A stretch of 64,000 nucleotides of DNA from Euryodendron excelsum (taxonomy: Eukaryota > Streptophyta > Magnoliopsida > Ericales > Pentaphylacaceae). Shown here in pieces: positions 11,041 through 22,756 of this stretch. Where the stretch lies: contig CM065397.1 in NCBI GenBank assembly GCA_033060915.1, positions 17,111,501 to 17,175,500 on the forward strand, written 5' to 3'. Position numbers and translations under genes: made by a program. Below the pieces are notes generated by a model. It did not search any database and was not told where the DNA came from. It saw only the letters and a program-made list of their open reading frames with translations. The stretch's first letter is position 1; each line of letters opens with the position of its first letter.

Positions 11041-11163
11041 TATAGCCTCATAATGGATAAGACAATAAGTAGCAGGCAACCTTAGTATTCTAATATCACC
11101 CAACCATCCAGAGGTGGAAACCAAAGACTATACAAGGTAACATCCGTACTAAGTTCATAATAA

Positions 11164-11687
11164 ATGCTGGCACCTCTACATTATTACATGTTGAAACTCT
11201 ATTGCTCCATTCACTGCCCTCTGTATTGCCCACAAAGGATATGGGTCAATGCTTTGGAACTTGCTCCATTTCAACTCTTCCAAATACCCCAAATAATTGA
11301 CGCAGCAATAGCCAAGAATTGCTTGCAATCCTTTGTATCTTGTAAATGCCCTATAAGATCCAGCCACTAGTGGAAAAAGGAATCCCATTCAAAGATGAAA
11401 TGTCTAATGGAAGTGGAGAAAAAAACCACATAGCCCAGGAAAAAAGGCAACCAGAAATAAGGTGCATAAGAGTCTTGTACGTTTATTTACATGTAGGATA
11501 TATTGCATCAACCTCCATCTTCCTTTTCCTTAAGACTTTCCCTACTGGAACAAAGTCACGGTTGCATTTTCACAAGAAAAATTTGATCTTACCCTGTACA
11601 GGAATGCTCCATAATGTTTCCAATAGGATTTCTTAACTTCTCTAATGCTACTTTCCCCCTTGCTTCTTGATTTAAACAAGCCATTTC
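11164..11687 (-). pseudogene. LINE zf-RVT region remnant
   Basis: Read right to left the sequence gives GLFKSRSKGESS, then KIKFFL, then VPVGKVLRKRKMEVDAIYP, the usual order in the zinc-binding reverse transcriptase domain (zf-RVT) of plant LINEs. Several stops and frameshifts are present. The plus-strand ORFs here are shadows. Confidence 0.7.
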
Positions 11688-13797
11688 TGTGAGACCCTAA
11701 CCTCATAATTCCATAATTTGTTTCATTATATATTAAAATTAGTTGAATTAGTTAATTTAATTTAATTATATTTATTACATGGTTAATTGGTATGTAAAAT
11801 TATGTGGGTGCATGTGTGTGTAACATGTGTCATTTCATCATCGGTGAGTTAGTTAGTGAACTCTTTGGTGGAAAAGTTAGCTAGATTGATTAGGAGTTAG
11901 GAGAAAAAAATTAGGTAAGGAGCTTGTTGATTCCTTATCATTTGGATGGAGGAGAGATAAAGAGAGAGAGAGAAGAGGAAGAAGGGAGGAGAAATGAGAG
12001 AAAGAAGAAGAGGAAAAAGAGCTTGAAAGGGAATGCTTGTGTATTCATTTCTAAGGTGAGATATCTTATGTCCACGGTTGTGTGATGATGTATTCATAGG
12101 TTTTTGCATATTTATGTCTTATATGCCACGTAAATGGTAAGAGCTTTCATGGTAAAAACTTAAAATTATCCATGGCTGCTATAACCAAAGTCATCTCTGT
12201 GATAGGGCTACTGTTAGAAATTTGACTTAACGACAAATCTTATTTGTGGCTGAATTATTGAAAACTTTAACTTAAAGTGATAATGGTAATTTGGGATTTG
12301 GTTTCACTCAAAGATATTGTAATTTTGAATTATGGTGAAATTTTAAATTTGGACTATATCAGTAGAATTTTGGTGCCGAGATTTGCGACCCCTAGTTTGA
12401 CAGAATATTAGACCAAGTTAGAATAGTAAAAAAAATTATGAAATTTTTACTGTATCTGTTAAATATGTGGATTATAATATGTACCATCTGCTGTTGGATT
12501 CTTATTTCTACAACATTGCCCTAGCTTATAAAATGCCAAATAAATACTTAGGCTTGTTTAAAAAATTTGAAATTTGTTATGGATACTATATAAGATGTCT
12601 AGTTTATATTTACAAAGTTTTAGAATTGTTTGGTGTAAACTCACGAAGTTGTGTCCATATATGAGGCATGTGTCAGTTTTGACAAGTTAGAGGACTTAGT
12701 AAATTTTGACACTTTTAAGCCTATTTTCAAATGATTATGTTCAAAGTATATTATTTTTTTATATTTAATATTTATTGATGAATTATACAATGTGATTCCG
12801 CAACTAACATGATTGTGGTAATAGGAGCTAAGGGAGGTCAATAACCTTCAATGTTAACCAAAGAGTAACTTTATCGAGTGTCTGTGTGGTGACAGGTGAG
12901 AATTGAGATAATCTTATTCATATAGAAGTGAATGTATTATTTGTATTGTTATGAACACTGGTGTTGTTTATGGTAATATAAGATAGTCTTATTCATGTTG
13001 AATGGATTGTTTGTTTTTCTAATATGTATGGTGACGGTGAATTCATATGAGGTGTTAATGGTGGTCATATATGAGGTGATATTGGTGATTATATATATGT
13101 ATATGGCAATATTACATACCATCCATATCCTATGCCTTGCATTACATTGGAAAGAGTTAGCCATGGTGGAATAACCAAAGGCTTAGTCACGGTGGATGGG
13201 CCTAAGGGTGCCACGGTGGGCATTCCTTCATAACGAGCCATCGATATATTGGGCCAACGTTATCTAAATTATGTGGATATTTGGGTGTTTCATGCATTGC
13301 ATCACAAGATATCATTTATTAGTGGATTATCTATTGATAGTTGATTATGTGATTATGTATATAAAGTTCTTTATGAGTTTGATTATCTATCGTGAGCACG
13401 TTGACAATTAGCTAACACCCACATAGACTGTTTTGGCAGGTAACGTGGATATGACGGTTTGGTTCATTGTAGTCTTGGTCTTAGCCGCTGTGGTATTCAT
13501 GTCGGTATTAGGATTTGAATTATATTTTTATTTTACTTTATGTTAGCCTGAGTTTTATGAAGATTTGTTATGGACCTATATTTGAAAGATGTGTGTCGGG
13601 TTATATGATAGTTTACTCTAATGTATTTTATATTTATCTATGGTTGGTCCATGTTTATACAAAGCAATAGTGTTTATTCCACTATGTTTTATTTTCATCT
13701 GTGGAGTTAAGTTGCCGTTTGCAGGTATGGTAACCTGTGCGATCACACCTCTCTTCATATAACATTCATGATGTCTAATAGGGATAGGGGTGTGACA
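11688..13797. mobile_element. Solo LTR D (2,110 bp) in the LINE
   Basis: The sequence begins TGTGAGACCCTAACC and ends AGGGGTGTGACA. ATTTC flanks it on both sides (11683-11687 and 13798-13802). LINE coding sequence is continuous across the insertion when it is removed. There is no internal coding region. LTRs of about 2 kb are common in plant gypsy (for example Tekay/Del), which is a guess here. A GA-rich stretch at 11948-12020 would fit a leader if transcription is on the plus strand, but I see no decisive promoter. Confidence 0.88.
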
Positions 13798-13802
13798 ATT
13801 TC

Positions 13803-14761
13803 GTGCAAGCGTCAATACAATTTCATAGCTAGAATTTACAGAATACATACTCAAAGTTGTGTAATACCAAATAAGGTTGTCAGGAAGATCATTGATTGGT
13901 ATAGGGATACTCAAAATGAGCTTTGCATCCTTCTCCTGAAAAAAAAAAAATTGTGAACCTCCTTAACTTTCTATCAAGCATTTGCTCTGTCAATAAAAAA
14001 GTTAAACTGACATGTGCTCTTCAGACACTCAAGTCTATGGCCAAAAGTGATGGGCTTGGTAAGCTAGTAATCTGCCCAAGCATTGACGAATTTGCCTTTC
14101 CCAACTCACCGCATAATTCCTGTTTCTAAAACTTTTCGTCCTTCCAAAATGCTTTGCCGTACCTAATAAGGATTCGAGCCTATAGTAGCCTCCATAAATG
14201 ACTTATTCTTGAAGTACTTGGCTTGTATAACTCTGCACATTAGAGAATTTCCCCCTGTCAGTATGTGTCAGCCTTACTTTGTTAATAAGCTAGATTGTAA
14301 GCCATTAAATTTTGAAAACCAAGGCTACCCTATGTCTTTTTCTCAAATAACTTGCCCTATGCGATCCAATGAATATTCCTTTCCTCCTTAGTTTGTCCCC
14401 ACCAAAACTTCGCAATGGAAGTTGCCATTTGTTTACAAAGAGTAACTGGGAGCTTAAAATATGTCATGGCATGAGTAAGTAATGCATAGGCCACTGACTT
14501 CAACATGACCTCCTTACCTACCAAAGAGAGGAATTGACTCGTCCAACTCTCTGTCTTGGTGCAAATCCTCTCTTTAATGTAAGTGAAAAGCTCAACCTTA
14601 GATTTTCCTATCTCAATAGGAAGACTTAGGTACTTACCCAGATCTACTCTTTTAGGAATACTCAAAATTTGTTCCACCTCAATTCGCAAAGCCTCAGGAG
14701 TGTTCTTGCTAACGAAAATGGATGATTTCTGGCAGTAATCATTTGCCCCAAAGCAACTCTA
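13803..14761 (-). pseudogene. LINE reverse transcriptase C-terminus remnant
   Basis: The longest open piece (14357-14689) reads VDLGKYLSLPIEIGKSK, a typical segment after the RT catalytic core in plant L1 elements, and ends FWWGQTKEERNIHW. Further along, AKYFKNKSFMEA and IPINDLPDNLIWYYTT fit the linker to zf-RVT. Many stops. At 14761 the RT is cut by the copia element; its upstream part continues at 22757. Confidence 0.85.
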
Positions 14762-15052
14762 TGTTGGGTAGAGAACAAGTTATCATATCAATTAGAGATA
14801 GAAAACAAAATGAATTTTTCATTAAAAAAAAAATACTCACATAAAATTTCAAACAATTACAGAGCACTTTCACTTTCTCTCTTGCTCTCTTTTTCTCATT
14901 GATATATTTTACAAGCATAACCCAATATCTATATTTATATTACTCAGATGAAGCATCAAGAAGGTTGAAGTTATTTCCTTGTTGGTCATCAATGGTGGAC
15001 CACTGTAGCAAATATGGTGTACACAACTTTGACTTCTAGCTGTCTGAAGTTT
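14762..15052 (-). repeat. Copia 3' LTR, outer 291 bp
   Basis: It starts with TGTTGGGTAGAGAAC on the plus strand and aligns with 22345-22635. It is interrupted at 15052 by solo LTR B. The remaining 121 bp are at 19789-19909, giving the same 412-bp total as the other LTR. Confidence 0.92.
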
Positions 15053-16399
15053 TGTCGCACCCGGTTTTTTGGGTGTCCAAGGTCCTTTCGGCTCAGAGAC
15101 TCTAAAGTACGGAACTCTGTCATTAGAACTCATCCCCCTAGAAGGGCGAGTGCGAGTAGGTTTGAGAATTGATTTGACTAAGGGCTTTTTAGAAAAATAG
15201 GAGTCGCCACCTAACTTTATAAAGGTGAGTTAGGGCACCTAAAACTAAGCGTTAATCTGAAGATTAAACTTAGAGTTTTTTTTTTAAAAAGGTTTTTGAA
15301 AACTCCCTCAAGAGAGGGTTTTTAGAAAAATAGGTTGTTTGACAACCTTTTGGAATGTTTAAGCCCTTTTTGAAAATAACTCCATCTTGGTCTTTCGAAA
15401 AAAAAGTCCAAGGTTCGGGGGTTGGTTACGTCTAGGGAAGATATCCTAAGATCATCACCCTACCCCACCCTTTCGGTATCTACATGTCTAATCACCCTTT
15501 TGTTCACTCACTAGAATAACCGGTTACCATTGTCCACTTAATATCCACTTTAGAATTTTGAAAATGGGGTTTAGTCATCACTTTTCGGATGGATGATGCA
15601 TAATGCAAGTTTTTGAAAAAAGTTTGAAAATAATGGAGGTTTTGAAAGAGTTTGGAATAGAAATTTTGAATTGATTGGAGTTTTTGAAAAAGGGATTGGG
15701 GTTGAAATGAAAGTTATGACAGCACCATTTTAGGTTGCCTACGTATCTCATTTGGCGAGAATCAGGTCATTCGTAGTTCGGGCAAGAGCCCGATGGAGAA
15801 TAGGCGCATTAGGGCCTTTGAAAAGTTTGAAGACATTTTGGGGTCTTTGAAAGAGTTTAAGACACTTTGAGGTCTTTGAAAAAGTTTAAGACACTTTGAG
15901 GTCTTTGGAAGTTGAAGACTCTTTGTGGTCTTGAAAGTTTTGACTTGGAATTGGGTAGTGGTGTGCTTTGAAAATGCTTTTTGGGTCAATTTTGAGAGAG
16001 TTTTGGAAAATGTCTTTGGATAACTCAAGAGAGTTTGAGAAAGTTTTTGAAATTTTGTTTTGAAAACCTTGGAAGTATGATTTTGGAATGTTTTGATGAA
16101 TTGGTTTTTTGAAAGTGGTGTTTGGAATCCCAATATGAACAACCTTAGGAGTTGTTCTTGATTTGTCATTTGACCTTGGAATCCCTAACCATGAGAGGGC
16201 TAGGGACACCTTAGGTTTGTGACCTTTTGAAAATATTTTTGGAAATGCCTTGAAGATGAAATGTAGGAATATTTGAAGAATTTATGGAGTTGGTTTCTTT
16301 GAAATCAAGAGAGTAAGAGGTTTTGGAAAAATAGGTTGTGAGAATAGTTTGAAAATTGAATGATCATTTAGAAAATGGTTCAAGAGTTGAAACCTTGAA

Positions 16400-16725
16400 G
16401 TATACCAACTTAGGTTGGGTGACCTAAGGTTAACTAACTTGGGTTAGGTTAACCTAGGGTTAAGATGACCTATGGTTGACTAGCTAGGGTAAGGTTAACC
16501 TAAGGGGGGTGAACTAGGGTCAAGTTAACCTAGGGTTGGACAATTGGGGTTAAGTTAACATAGGGTTAGGTAACTAGGGTCAATTTAACCTAGGGTTAGG
16601 TAACTAGGGTCAAGTTAACCTAGAGTTATGTAACTAGGGTCAAGTTAACCTAGGGTTATGTAACTAGGGTCAAGTTAACCTAGGGTTGGACAACTAGGAT
16701 CAAGTTAACCTAGGGTTAGGTTGAA
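16400..16725. repeat. About 30-bp tandem repeats in LTR B
   Basis: Units of the form GGTCAAGTTAACCTAGGGTT followed by a TAACTA-type spacer recur about ten times with roughly 30-bp period. They lie downstream of the TATA box in the presumed leader. LTRs A and C lack this array. Confidence 0.85.
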
Positions 16726-17968
16726 AAAAGGGTCTTGAAAATTGTTTTGATGCATTCTTGGAAAGAGTTTTGAAAGCAAAATATGATATGCAATGGACTT
16801 TAGTATGCCATTTCTTTGAAGATCATTTCCATGAAAATTTTGACTCTTAGTCAAGAGTGTGGTGTGTATGGTTGGTGATTAGAAACCATTCCAAGGAAGG
16901 TTTCCTCATGGCCATTATAACCACCATCTTGACAAGAAAACAAGGGTTTAAAAATCAACATAATGATTGTAATTTTTAGAACATTATTTTTATGCAAAAA
17001 TGGAGAGAAGGCATTTTTGAAATCATTTTTGGAGAAGGATTTTGAAAACCATTTTTCAAGGGAACCATTCCATCAAGAGAGGGTTCATATGGCCAATAAA
17101 AGGGAGACCACTCAAGAGAGGGTTCCATGGGGTCATTCCAACCACTGCACTTAAAAGAATGGAAATCTTGAAAATTTAGAGAATTAGAAAGCAACCCTTT
17201 ATGCAATTTAAAACATCATGGCACTAAAGTGAAAGTTAGGGGATTAGTAGGAGGTCTTCTAAGGCACAATTCCTAAAATCCCATCCTACACTTTAAAGGG
17301 GTAACTCTTGAAACAATTTTTGAAAGACATGTATAGCTTGGAAATGGTATGAAAATAAGAGCAATGCAAGCATCGTAGAGCATGACAATAATCATAAAAT
17401 GAAGCCAAGCATGCAAAACATGATCAAAATAGTGATATACAAAGGGGTCATGATTACATACAAGGCTCTTAGGCTACACCACATAAGCAAGGGGCTCTTA
17501 GGCCATACCATCTTTAAGTAGGCTAGTGAGAGGTCCCCCTACACGGTGGCTCTCACTTGCTTTCCTCTAGGCATGATCTAGGAACCCTCTTGGCTCAAGC
17601 ATGCAAGAAAGGGGGGTTGAAGATGGGGATTAAAATAGAGAATAGCCTAAGTAGGCTAGGAGGGAGAAGAGAAGAGTGGGGGAAGACACAAATGTAAAAG
17701 GGATACCACCTTTTGTCTTCAACACACTTGTAGTCTTCAATGGATGTCTTGATTGGAGCTTGAATGACTTCAAGAGGGCTTAAGGGGCTGGAATGGAGTG
17801 TATAAGTGTGTATATAGGCCTTGTATATGGAGTGTATAGGCTTAGGAGGGGTAGAATCTAGCCTAAGTGTTGGAGGGGAGGAATATATGTAGAGATTCGA
17901 GTTTTTGGGGTGATTTCAGCAGAGTTTCGTATTAATTTCGAACCTGGAATATGCAAGGGGGAAGGCCT

Positions 17969-17978
17969 CTATTTATAG
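17969..17978 (-). promoter_or_regulatory. TATA box of LTR B
   Basis: On the minus strand the sequence is CCTATAAATAG, a strong plant TATA box about 20 bp from the palindromes starting at 17997. This parallels LTRs A and C. Confidence 0.68.
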
Positions 17979-17996
17979 GCAATCTGGAACAAATCG

Positions 17997-18055
17997 TGCG
18001 CATGTGCTACATGCGCATGGCCAAATTTTGGCCGTGCCCATGTCCCACATGCGCA
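17997..18055 (-). promoter_or_regulatory. Promoter-proximal palindromes of LTR B (38-bp spacing)
   Basis: Two 21-bp palindromes start at 17997 and 18035, exactly 38 bp apart. The first has perfect 9-bp arms TGCGCATGT / ACATGCGCA around GCT; the second has one mismatch around CCC. The linker contains GGCCAAA-T-TTTGGCC. The spacing, 3-nt centre and linker motif match LTRs A and C, although the arm sequence is unrelated. Confidence 0.78.
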
Positions 18056-18149
18056 GGTACTGTTCTATTGCCAGAATAACACGTGGCACCCTATGTACTG
18101 CTTAAATCTCGACCGTTGATTCGAAATTCGGTCGATCTGATCAAAAGTT

Positions 18150-18797
18150 GAGCGCATGTAGCATACGCTCCGTCACCGGGCAAGTTCGTCCAAACTTTGC
18201 CTTGATAATTGAGTTAATCGGGAAAGTTTTGGGGAAATCGGTCGCACTGGGGATGTTTTCCTAGCGCTTCCAATGAACTTTCATGTTTTCGAAGAGTTTA
18301 AATTATGTTCAGAAGTGTGGGATATCGTCTTGGGAAGCGTGCCAAAAAGGACACTTTTGTGGAGCGTCTGTGATACGCTCCGTGTGTGTTTGAAAGTGAC
18401 TGTTTTCGTTTGATGTGATCGAGGCTTTCGAGAAGCGATCTATTCGATCGGACCATTCCGATGGAAAGTACTTTGGAAATACTTTCTGAAATTCCCAAAT
18501 TTACGCATTTCTCAAGTCGTTTGACGATGCGTTTTGATCAGGGAATCGGAGAAAAAGTCAACCTTGGCGGAGCGTCTGCGAGACGCTCCAGGGGTTGCTG
18601 AAAGTTATAGTTTTCGCACCGTATGATGGAGGGCTTCGGGAAGTGATCCATAAGATTGAACCGTATCGATGGAAAGATTGACGGACGAGCTTTTGTGAAT
18701 TCCCTGATTTACGCATTTCTCAAGTCAGTTGACGGTGCGTTATAACCAGGGAATCGGGGAAAAAGACAATTTAAGTGGAGCGTCTGCGAGACGCTCC
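18150..18797. repeat. About 208-bp tandem repeats each carrying a hairpin, LTR B
   Basis: GGAGCGTCT / AGACGCTCC palindromes with a 3-nt centre lie at 18569-18589 and 18777-18797. Weaker relatives are at 18361-18381 and 18150-18170. The last three starts are exactly 208 bp apart and the sequence between them repeats, including ATTTACGCATTTCTCAAGTC. They lie farther upstream of the TATA box than the 38-bp array. Confidence 0.82.
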
Positions 18798-19280
18798 AGG
18801 GAACTTTTATCGCGTCGTGTGAGTTTAGTGTCGTAGGGTGTTCCTGGGTTTAAACAAGGGTGCGTGGTGAAACCCTCGCTCGAAATCCCAAGACCGGTGC
18901 TATTTCGGGGCATTTTTGGCTTCCAGGGGCAAAACGGTCATTTTGACTAGAGTTGGCTGGAAATGGTCTGGTGCATTGTGTTAGGCGTGTAAGGTTGTTC
19001 GGGGATGGTTTTGAGGGAGTTTTCCGCCGTTCAGCGGGGTTCGTGCCGTGCTAAGTCGTTTAGCGGCAAAATGGTCATTTTGACCAGAGTGAGCCGGAAT
19101 AGGACCGGATTTGGACCAAATGGCGTGCAGGGGACGCCTAATGGTCTGACAACATTATGGAAGGATGGATTTATCATTTTGAGGGATTTTGAACCTTCCC
19201 AAAATGTGCCTAGAGGCCCAAAAGGGCAGGTTTGGTCATTTTTCACCGAGTCAGCCTAGCAGGCGCCGGTGTTGACCGAG

Positions 19281-19610
19281 GTGTTGGTTCCCGAGACCGC
19301 CCGGTCTCGAAAAACTACCCATGCGGTGTTGGTCTCTAAGAACGCCTGGTCTTAGAGAGCTACCTGTAGGGGTGGTGTTGGTTCTTGAGAACGCCTGGTC
19401 CTAGAAAGCTACCTAGAAGAGTGGTGTTGGTCTCCGAGAATGCCTGGTCCCAAAGAACTACCGAATGACGGACATTCTACATTGGCGGGCTAGTAGGCGC
19501 TAGAAGTGAACCGTCTAGAATCTTTGATGAGGTGTTGGTCCCCGAGATCGCCCGATCCCGAGAAACTACCTGGATGGCGTTGGTTTCCGGGACCGCCTGG
19601 CCCGGAAAAC
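19281..19610. repeat. Distal U3 hairpin repeats of LTR B (45-50 bp units)
   Basis: GTGTTGGT recurs at 19281, 19326, 19375 and 19424, and again beyond 19532. Each unit is followed by an inverted repeat around a shared centre, roughly (A)CGCCTGG. Arms differ: CGAGACC/GGTCTCG (19292-19309), TCTCTAAGA/TCTTAGAGA (19333-19358), TTTCCGGG/CCCGGAAA (19584-19608). They occupy the same place in U3 as the 81-bp repeats of LTRs A and C. Confidence 0.8.
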
Positions 19611-19788
19611 TGCCTGGAATAGTGGTGCTTAAGGCTCCAGCAGATCCTTGTGGATCCGAGAAGCGACCAGTTGACTGGATTGGAGATTGGGAGGCTCGTC
19701 TTGAGCTTGCATGTGTTGTGATGTTGGAAACCGAATCCGGTCGGGCCGGAGATTGCTGAGCGGGCAAAAATGGGGTGCTTATAAGTTT

Positions 19789-19909
19789 CTTAATCCTTTT
19801 ACAACCTTCCATGGTTGAATCTTCAAATGCTTGAACCCTAAGTCTCCATGGCTGCTCCGTCTCAATTCTAGAGGCTTCTCAAGCTTAGGTGAAGTTTACA
19901 ATTTCAACA
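19789..19909 (-). repeat. Copia 3' LTR, inner 121 bp
   Basis: This is the continuation of the LTR from 15052 after the duplicated AGTTT. It ends ATTTCAACA at 19909 and aligns with 22636-22756. On the minus strand this is the U3 start TGTTGAAAT. Confidence 0.9.
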
Positions 19910-19920
19910 TCCCCCCTTAA
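19910..19920 (-). other. Copia polypurine tract
   Basis: On the minus strand the sequence is TTAAGGGGGGA directly before TGTTGAAA. This is the plus-strand primer of the minus-strand copia element. Confidence 0.8.
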
Positions 19921-22330
19921 ACTTGACCATACCAAGTAAGATCTTCTATCTAGTAAAACATTCAGGCTTCAAAGGTTTAATGAAGATATCCATTGCTTAA
20001 TCATTTGTTCTGCATGACACTAATTCTATTTTCTTCATCTTTATATGCTTCCGAATGAAATGGAACCATATGTCAATATGTTTGCTTTGTTCATAGAAGA
20101 TTGGATTCTTCGCCAGTGTGATAGCTGAGCGATTGTCCAAATAAATCTCTATGGGTTGTTCTTGGGACAACCCCAAGTATTGTAGTGTATTTTGTAACTA
20201 GATAGCATGACAAACAGCTAAATTTACAACAACATTTTCAGCTTCACATGTAGATAGTGTAACTATCAGCTGTTTTTTAGATGACTATATGAATGTTGCA
20301 TCTCTAAAGAAGAATAAAAACCTGTTGTACTTTTCCTTTCATCTATGTCTCTTCCCCAGTCACTATCTGAATAACCAATGAGTTTAAAACCATTAGTATA
20401 CTTATAAAACAATCCTTCATCTATAGTAGCTTTCAGATAGTGTAATATATTCTTTGTTGCGTTAAGATGGGATTGATTTGGTGTTTCTATGTATCTGCTG
20501 ATCAACCTACCCCATAAAGTATATCTGGTCGGGTATATGTCAGATATCGTAGACTACCTACCAGACTTTTGAAATATGTAGGATTAACATTACCTTTGTC
20601 ATTCCTTCGTAGTTCTAATTTGCCTTCAACTAGTGCAAAAATTGTATTACATGTATCCATTCCAAATCTCTTCAAGATATTTGTAGCATAATTCTTTTGA
20701 GAGATAAAGATCCCATCTTCCTGCTAAGTAACTTCAATTGCAAGGAAATGTGCCATTAATCCAATATCAGTCATCTCGAATTCTTTCATTAGGTTTGTCT
20801 TGAAATCTTTGAACATGGATGAATTATTGCTTGAGAATATCAAATCATTCACATATAAAATGACAAATAACATACCTCCATCTTGATCTTTCTTCAAATA
20901 TAATGCATGCTCGAATGGACATTGTTTGAAATCATTCTTCTAAAATTAGTTATCAATTCAAGTATTCCAAGCTCGGGGGGCTAGCTTGAGACCATAGAGT
21001 GCCTTCTTCAATTTATATACTTGATCTTCACGTCCTTCTTATACATAATTAGATGGCTGATCAACATATATTTTTTCTTCAAGATAGCCATTTAGAAATG
21101 TTGTTTTGACTTAGAGTTGACAAACCCTCCATCTGTGTTGTGTAGCTAGTGAGATCATTAATCTGGTAGTTTCTGTGCGAGCAACAAGAGCAAATACTTC
21201 TATATAATCAATTCTAATTTTCTGTTTGTAGCCTTTAGCAACAAGTTTTGTTTTGTACCATTGAACTTCCCCTTCTGCATTTTTCTTGATTTTGTATACC
21301 CATTTGACTTTGCTGGGTTTTTCTTATAAAAGATCAATCAATTTCTATGTGTTATTCTTTTCAATGGAAGTTATTTCTTCATCCATTGCTTTCTTCCATT
21401 TTTTATCTGTTGCTACTTCTTCAAAAGAGATTGGCTCACTGTCAGCAAATAAACAGAATAATTCAAACATATCACATTGTTCTTGTTATTCAGTCACCTC
21501 TTATAATTCTCTGAGGCTTCTTATTTTTCTAGGTCTTTCTATAGTGCATGATGCTAGTGATGCTCCTACTAATGTAAGTAACCCTGGTAAGGAAGTCTGT
21601 GGATTCATTTCTTCTATTCTTGGTTATTAAAATTGCTGAGATTCTTTATCTTCAAAAATCAAATTGATTTTCTCAATTTCTTTTGCATTGTCCCAGCTCC
21701 AAGCTTTATCTTCTTCAAAAATAACATCGCGACTCATGATTATTTCTTTTGTAACAGAGTTATATAACTTATATTCCATTGTCTTGTCTCTATATTTGAT
21801 AAAAATATATTTTTGTTCTTTGTCATCCAGCTTTGTCCTTTTTGTCTCTAGAATTTGCACCTATGCAACACAGCCAAATACACGTAGATGGTTGGCACTA
21901 GGCTTGTGTTTGCTCTATGTTTGTTTTGGTGTTACATCTCGTACAACTTTTGTGGGATATCAATTCAACAAATATATTGTTGTTGATACTGCTTCAGCTT
22001 AAAAACCTTTAGACTACTTCTTATCTTGGAGCATGCTGGATGCTATATCAAGAATGGTGCAATTCTTTCTTTCAACGACTCCAATTTGTAATTAGGCCAA
22101 CCTTCGGGGGCTGATATGTAATTTTCAATTTCAGATCTATAGAGCATTAGATCTCCATTTTTGACACCGTTCATGGTGTTGGACTCGTATAGTTGAGACG
22201 AATCTTCTAGTGTGATCAAAAATTAATTTTGACCAACTTGAATTCTGGGCAGAGGATGGCTTTATGCTTTGTTTTATAAAAAAAAAAATAGATTTTGTAA
22301 TCTTTTGTGCTTTGTGATTACTCGTATCAA
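19921..22330 (-). pseudogene. Minus-strand copia pol remnant (integrase C-terminus, RT, RNase H)
   Basis: Read on the minus strand, the region begins with a short leader, then an integrase C-terminal part near 22,100 (ERKN-like start, then LRVFGCVA). Next comes the 21627-21860 piece with LDDKEQKYIFIKY and SRDVIFEED. A heavily broken RT follows (about 20,510-21,400), then RNase H at 20266-20505 (GYSDSDWGRDIDERKSTTGF). Gag, protease and the integrase core are missing, so one internal deletion joined the leader to integrase. Many stops and frameshifts are present and it cannot make protein. Confidence 0.88.
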
Positions 22331-22342
22331 GCTCTAATACCA
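22331..22342 (-). other. Primer-binding site of the minus-strand copia
   Basis: On the minus strand the sequence is TGGTATTAGAGC, two bases inside the 5' LTR. It differs by one base from TGGTATCAGAGC, the site for plant initiator tRNA-Met. Confidence 0.82.
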
Positions 22343-22344
22343 TA

Positions 22345-22756
22345 TGTTGGGTAGAGAACAAGTTATTCTATCAATTGGAGATAGAAAACACAATGAATTT
22401 TTCATTAAAAAAAAATCACTCACATAAAATTTCAAATAATTACAGAGCACTCTTACTTTTTCTCCTACCCTTTTTTTCTCATTGATATATTTTACAAGCA
22501 CAACCCAACACCTATATTTATACTACTCAGATGGAGAATCAAGAAGATTGAAGATATTTTCTTGTTGGTCATTAATGGTGGACCAGTGTAGCAAACATGG
22601 CGTATACGGCTTTGACTCACAGCTGTCTGAAGTTTCTTAATCATTCTGCAACCTTCCATGGTTGAATTTTCAAATGCTTCAACCCTAAGTTTCTATGGCT
22701 GCTCCATCTCAATTCTAGAGGCTTCTCAAACTTGGATCAAGTTTACACTTTCAACA
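22345..22756 (-). repeat. 5' LTR (412 bp) of the minus-strand copia
   Basis: It runs from TGTTGGGTAG to TTTCAACA on the plus strand and is uninterrupted. Its match to the split copy, including sequence on both sides of solo LTR B, proves that LTR B landed inside the other LTR. Confidence 0.93.

Larger units (their letters stand above)
15053..19783 (-). mobile_element. Giant solo LTR B (4,731 bp) in a copia LTR
   Basis: The left end is TGTCGCACCC and the right end TGGGGTGCTTATA, where the terminal CA has become TA. AGTTT flanks it at 15048-15052 and 19784-19788. It shares boxes with LTRs A and C near the left end (GAGTCGCCACCTAAC, then a GGTGAGTTAGG motif) and the AAAATGGGGTGCTTA right end, but most of the body differs, so it is a sister family. 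It has no coding region. A minus-strand TATA box sets the direction. The solo-LTR reading rests on the perfect TSD and the lack of an internal LTR pair. Confidence 0.9.
14762..22756 (-). mobile_element. Internally deleted minus-strand Ty1/copia element
   Basis: Two LTRs of 412 bp flank a degenerate copia pol on the minus strand. Flanking pentamers CTCTA (14757-14761) and CTCTG (22757-22761) form a TSD with one change. A primer-binding site adjoins the 5' LTR and a polypurine tract adjoins the 3' LTR. Gag, protease and most of integrase are missing. The two LTRs differ at many positions by eye, so the insertion is old. The 3' LTR is split by solo LTR B. Confidence 0.92.

Noticed and set aside
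16400..16725. Telomere-like AACCTAGGGTT repeats
   Set aside because: The period is about 30 bp and the unit is not the plant telomere heptamer; it is an internal LTR repeat.
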